Assembly: GCA_016932095.1 (NCBI GenBank)
Contig: JAFGDN010000020.1
Location: 90,746-154,745, forward strand
Length of the DNA stretch: 64,000 nucleotides
Source: Sedimentisphaerales bacterium
GTDB taxonomy: Bacteria > Planctomycetota > Phycisphaerae > Sedimentisphaerales > Anaerobacaceae
Direction of reading: 5' to 3'
Shown here: one piece after another, positions 61,898-64,000 of the stretch
How the letters are laid out: every line of letters begins with the position of its first letter
Numbering within the stretch: position 1 is the first letter of the stretch
Program-made: the position numbers and the translations under genes
The notes under the pieces: model-generated
Database searches by the model: none
The model's input: the letters and a program-made list of their open reading frames with translations, nothing else
What the model was told of the DNA's origin: nothing

Positions 61898-62040
61898 TTG
61901 ATGGTAGTGCCACTGCATCAATAATCATAGGTTTTCTCTTCTCTATGACCTATTATCTTAGCAGGAACACCGCCAACAATAGCATAGGGAGGCACATCTT
62001 TTGTCACTACCGCTCCAGAGGCCACCACGGCATACTCGCC
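61898..62040. repeat. direct repeat, copy 2, at the acyltransferase 3' end
   Basis: The partner of 59881-60020; here it is the intact end of the acyltransferase gene and its 3' flank. Confidence 0.85.
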
Positions 62041-62451
62041 AATATTTATACCTGGCAGTATTATTGCTCTGGAACAAATCCAGCTATGATGGCCAATAGT
62101 TACAGGAGCACCTACTGACTTAAAATTAACATCATTATAATCATGATGCAGCGTCCAGATAATCGCCTCTGTTGCAATAACTGCGCTTTCTTGAATTTCT
62201 AAACCCCGACGAGCATCTAATAAGACTCTGTTACCAATTGATACCTTTGCTCGTATTTTGAGACCTTCGGGATTTCTTACTTCACAATTTTTTCTAATTA
62301 TTACATCCCTGCTAATATCCGCACCCGCAAATTTAAGACACCTCAGCCGCAGGCGTTTAAAGGAAGTCCCGGCAAATATGAACAAGGCCAGACCAGACAA
62401 TATAGCCTTAATTGTACTTGCTATTCTGGAAAAAGATAATCTGCTTTTCAT
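61918..62451 (-). CDS. hexapeptide-repeat acyltransferase (WcaF/maltose acetyltransferase-like)
   Basis: A 177-residue left-handed beta-helix enzyme. After a hydrophobic N-terminus ([19 protein letters not shown]) come hexapeptide rungs ([34 protein letters not shown]), the catalytic-region His in WTLHHDYND and [14 protein letters not shown], and the end [20 protein letters not shown]. It should transfer an acetyl or similar group to a sugar of the glycan. It follows the flippase by 15 bases. Its last 41 codons occur a second time as a remnant at 59898-60020. Confidence 0.88.
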   Translation of the reverse strand: MKSRLSFSRIASTIKAILSGLALFIFAGTSFKRLRLRCLKFAGADISRDVIIRKNCEVRNPEGLKIRAKVSIGNRVLLDARRGLEIQESAVIATEAIIWTLHHDYNDVNFKSVGAPVTIGHHSWICSRAIILPGINIGEYAVVASGAVVTKDVPPYAIVGGVPAKIIGHREEKTYDY

Positions 62452-62466
62452 GTTAAATACAATCCT

Positions 62467-63993
62467 TTATCTTCGTATTAGCTTCAACACTTTAGACTTA
62501 ATGCTTTCTGGTAAAACAAATAAAAAGACCGCTGCTCCGTACGCTGCAAACAAAATTATGGCGTGGCAAATAAGCCAAAAATAATTACCTTCAAATTCTG
62601 AAACTCGAAGTAACCTACCTGCAACCAAAATAATAAAAAAAATCAATACTGGCTTAATATATACTTTAGTAACATACTCACTCATCGCAAAACTAAATGC
62701 CTTGCGGTATGCCCAAGGCAAATAAACTACACATCTCAAGCAACGCACAATCGTCATAAATGTACCGATTAATAATAAATCCCATTGAAATACCATTGCA
62801 CCAATAGCGACACCTGCAAGAGTTATAAAACCCAAAACGACCTGGCTGTAAACTTCCGGCAATATGCTACCGCCTCCTAATGCAATATACGATAACACTG
62901 CTGCGGAACGCGATAAAACTATCCCGACAGCCATTATGGATATCAAAAGCCATAGATAGTTTTTTTCCTGTCCCAACCAAAGTCCAATAATTTCTGAACC
63001 ATAGATAGTTAATGGAAGAACAATTAGTAAACCAACGCTTACACTAAAACCAGCAACTTGTACAGCCATTTGGCCAAGGCGTCGAGTATTCCCATCGGCC
63101 TGCGCTTTGCTCGCAAGGGGTACCAACGGTTTGCTCATCTGCTCCAGGAAAATCTGCAAGGAAGTCGCTATTAGGATTGCCGGTGAAAATAGCGCCACTG
63201 CCTTTGGCCCAAGGCCTGGCACTGCACCAATAATTAATATAGGACCCTGAATAACAAAATAGTTCGCTATGGATTTGACTAAATTCAATGCACCAAAACT
63301 AAACAAGGATTTCAGCGATTCTCTATTTACTGCTTTAACAGAAAAGAAAACCACTTTTCCCAAGTATTTATAAGCAAAGGTAAAAAGTAACGCAAATCGG
63401 AAAAGTTGAGTTGAGAACATGCAAAGCCCCATCAGCCATATCGATGGGCCTATGAGTTCAAAACATGCTATGATTAACCCCAACCGCAGCAAATTAGCCA
63501 CAATTTCAATGCCGTTTGCAACATCGTAACGATTACATCCCAATAACAACCCATTGGGTACAATAAAAAGCATATTCAAAAAAAGTGATGCAGCCATACA
63601 AAGAAGCAGACCTATTGTCTCAGATTTCAGTTCCTCTGGCACATTATAAATCCGCAAAAAAAACGGTATCATAATCACCACACCCACCAGGCCGATAAAA
63701 CCAAGAACGCTTAAAATCAATTGCGCAGAGCTGCTGATTTTATGAATATCTTCATGGTCTTTATTTGCGATTGCCTTTGCACAAAAACGCACCAGTGTCG
63801 GGCCCATTCCCATGTGAAGGAACGTAAAAAACACTAGCGCAGATGCGGCCAATTGAAACAGGCCGTATGCTTCATCGCCCAGCCGCCATATCGCGTACGG
63901 CAGGATAATAAAACCGACCCCGGCTGTGGTAAGCTGGGCAAGGAAACCGCTGCCCGCATTTATGGCGAATTGTCTTTTTATGCTTTTGGCCAT
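62467..63993 (-). CDS. polysaccharide flippase, Wzx/MATE-like
   Basis: A 508-residue membrane protein with about fourteen membrane segments, the size and pattern of Wzx flippases: KRQFAINAGSGFLAQLTTAGVGFIILPYAIWRLGDEAYGLFQLA at the start and regular pairs of hydrophobic segments after that. It should move the undecaprenyl-linked repeat unit to the outer face for the polymerase at 57434-58723. The ATG lies seven bases from the right edge, so upstream signals are not visible. It heads the visible part of the glycan locus and is AT-rich compared with the left half of the window. Confidence 0.88.
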   Translation of the reverse strand: MAKSIKRQFAINAGSGFLAQLTTAGVGFIILPYAIWRLGDEAYGLFQLAASALVFFTFLHMGMGPTLVRFCAKAIANKDHEDIHKISSSAQLILSVLGFIGLVGVVIMIPFFLRIYNVPEELKSETIGLLLCMAASLFLNMLFIVPNGLLLGCNRYDVANGIEIVANLLRLGLIIACFELIGPSIWLMGLCMFSTQLFRFALLFTFAYKYLGKVVFFSVKAVNRESLKSLFSFGALNLVKSIANYFVIQGPILIIGAVPGLGPKAVALFSPAILIATSLQIFLEQMSKPLVPLASKAQADGNTRRLGQMAVQVAGFSVSVGLLIVLPLTIYGSEIIGLWLGQEKNYLWLLISIMAVGIVLSRSAAVLSYIALGGGSILPEVYSQVVLGFITLAGVAIGAMVFQWDLLLIGTFMTIVRCLRCVVYLPWAYRKAFSFAMSEYVTKVYIKPVLIFFIILVAGRLLRVSEFEGNYFWLICHAIILFAAYGAAVFLFVLPESIKSKVLKLIRR

Positions 63994-64000
63994 TGCTGTC

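Overview
The window reads as bacterial chromosome from a planctomycete, probably class Phycisphaerae. This rests on gene content, not on a marker gene: an exosortase locus with a separate EpsI protein, dockerin-ended beta-helix protein, a very large secreted protein made of NHL-type propellers plus repeated fibronectin-like modules, PEGA lipoprotein, and moderate GC with mixed ATG/GTG starts. No rRNA, CRISPR array, transposase or phage gene was seen. Most genes lie on the minus strand.

Left part (1-10 kb): the 5' three quarters or more of a fused FAD/Fe-S 2-hydroxyacid dehydrogenase (cut by the window start), an MlaE/MlaF lipid-transport pair, a 1414-residue secreted propeller/LamG protein with its own promoter and long structured leader, and a divergent PEGA lipoprotein. 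10-22 kb is one minus-strand operon for exopolysaccharide and exosortase: SLBB export lipoprotein, exosortase, EpsI, 1642-residue TPR protein (PrsT-like), Wzc-like tyrosine kinase, nucleotide-sugar epimerase.

Middle (22-43 kb) is mostly housekeeping: purL with a doubled PurS-like N-terminus, dinD, a small zinc-ribbon membrane protein, prephenate dehydrogenase, accA, a ribokinase-like kinase, a secreted Ig-like protein, parB beside two perfect parS sites, hisA, tRNA-Ser(CGA), glutamine-dependent NAD synthetase, a DUF6057/haem-motif lipoprotein pair, an exported nitroreductase-DJ-1 fusion, VanZ-like and WecA/MraY-like membrane proteins.

Right part (43-64 kb) is a second surface-glycan locus on the minus strand. 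It includes a flippase, polymerase, pyruvyl and acyl transferases, three glycosyltransferases and a priming sugar transferase, and then a tightly overlapping cassette (FkbH-like, methyltransferase, ACP, hydroxyacyl-CoA dehydrogenase, thiolase, PLP decarboxylase, two acetyltransferase domains, ATP-grasp) that looks able to build an unusual ACP-bound acyl unit for the glycan. This end is visibly more AT-rich and holds two 3'-end gene remnants, one of which forms a direct repeat around a dockerin beta-helix gene.

Across the whole window, arrays of degenerate 7-bp repeats sit at gene boundaries, often touching start codons and in several cases inside reading frames (purL twice, the SLBB signal peptide, the dehydrogenase N-terminus). 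Three near-consensus sigma70 promoters stand in front of purL, dinD and the zinc-ribbon gene.
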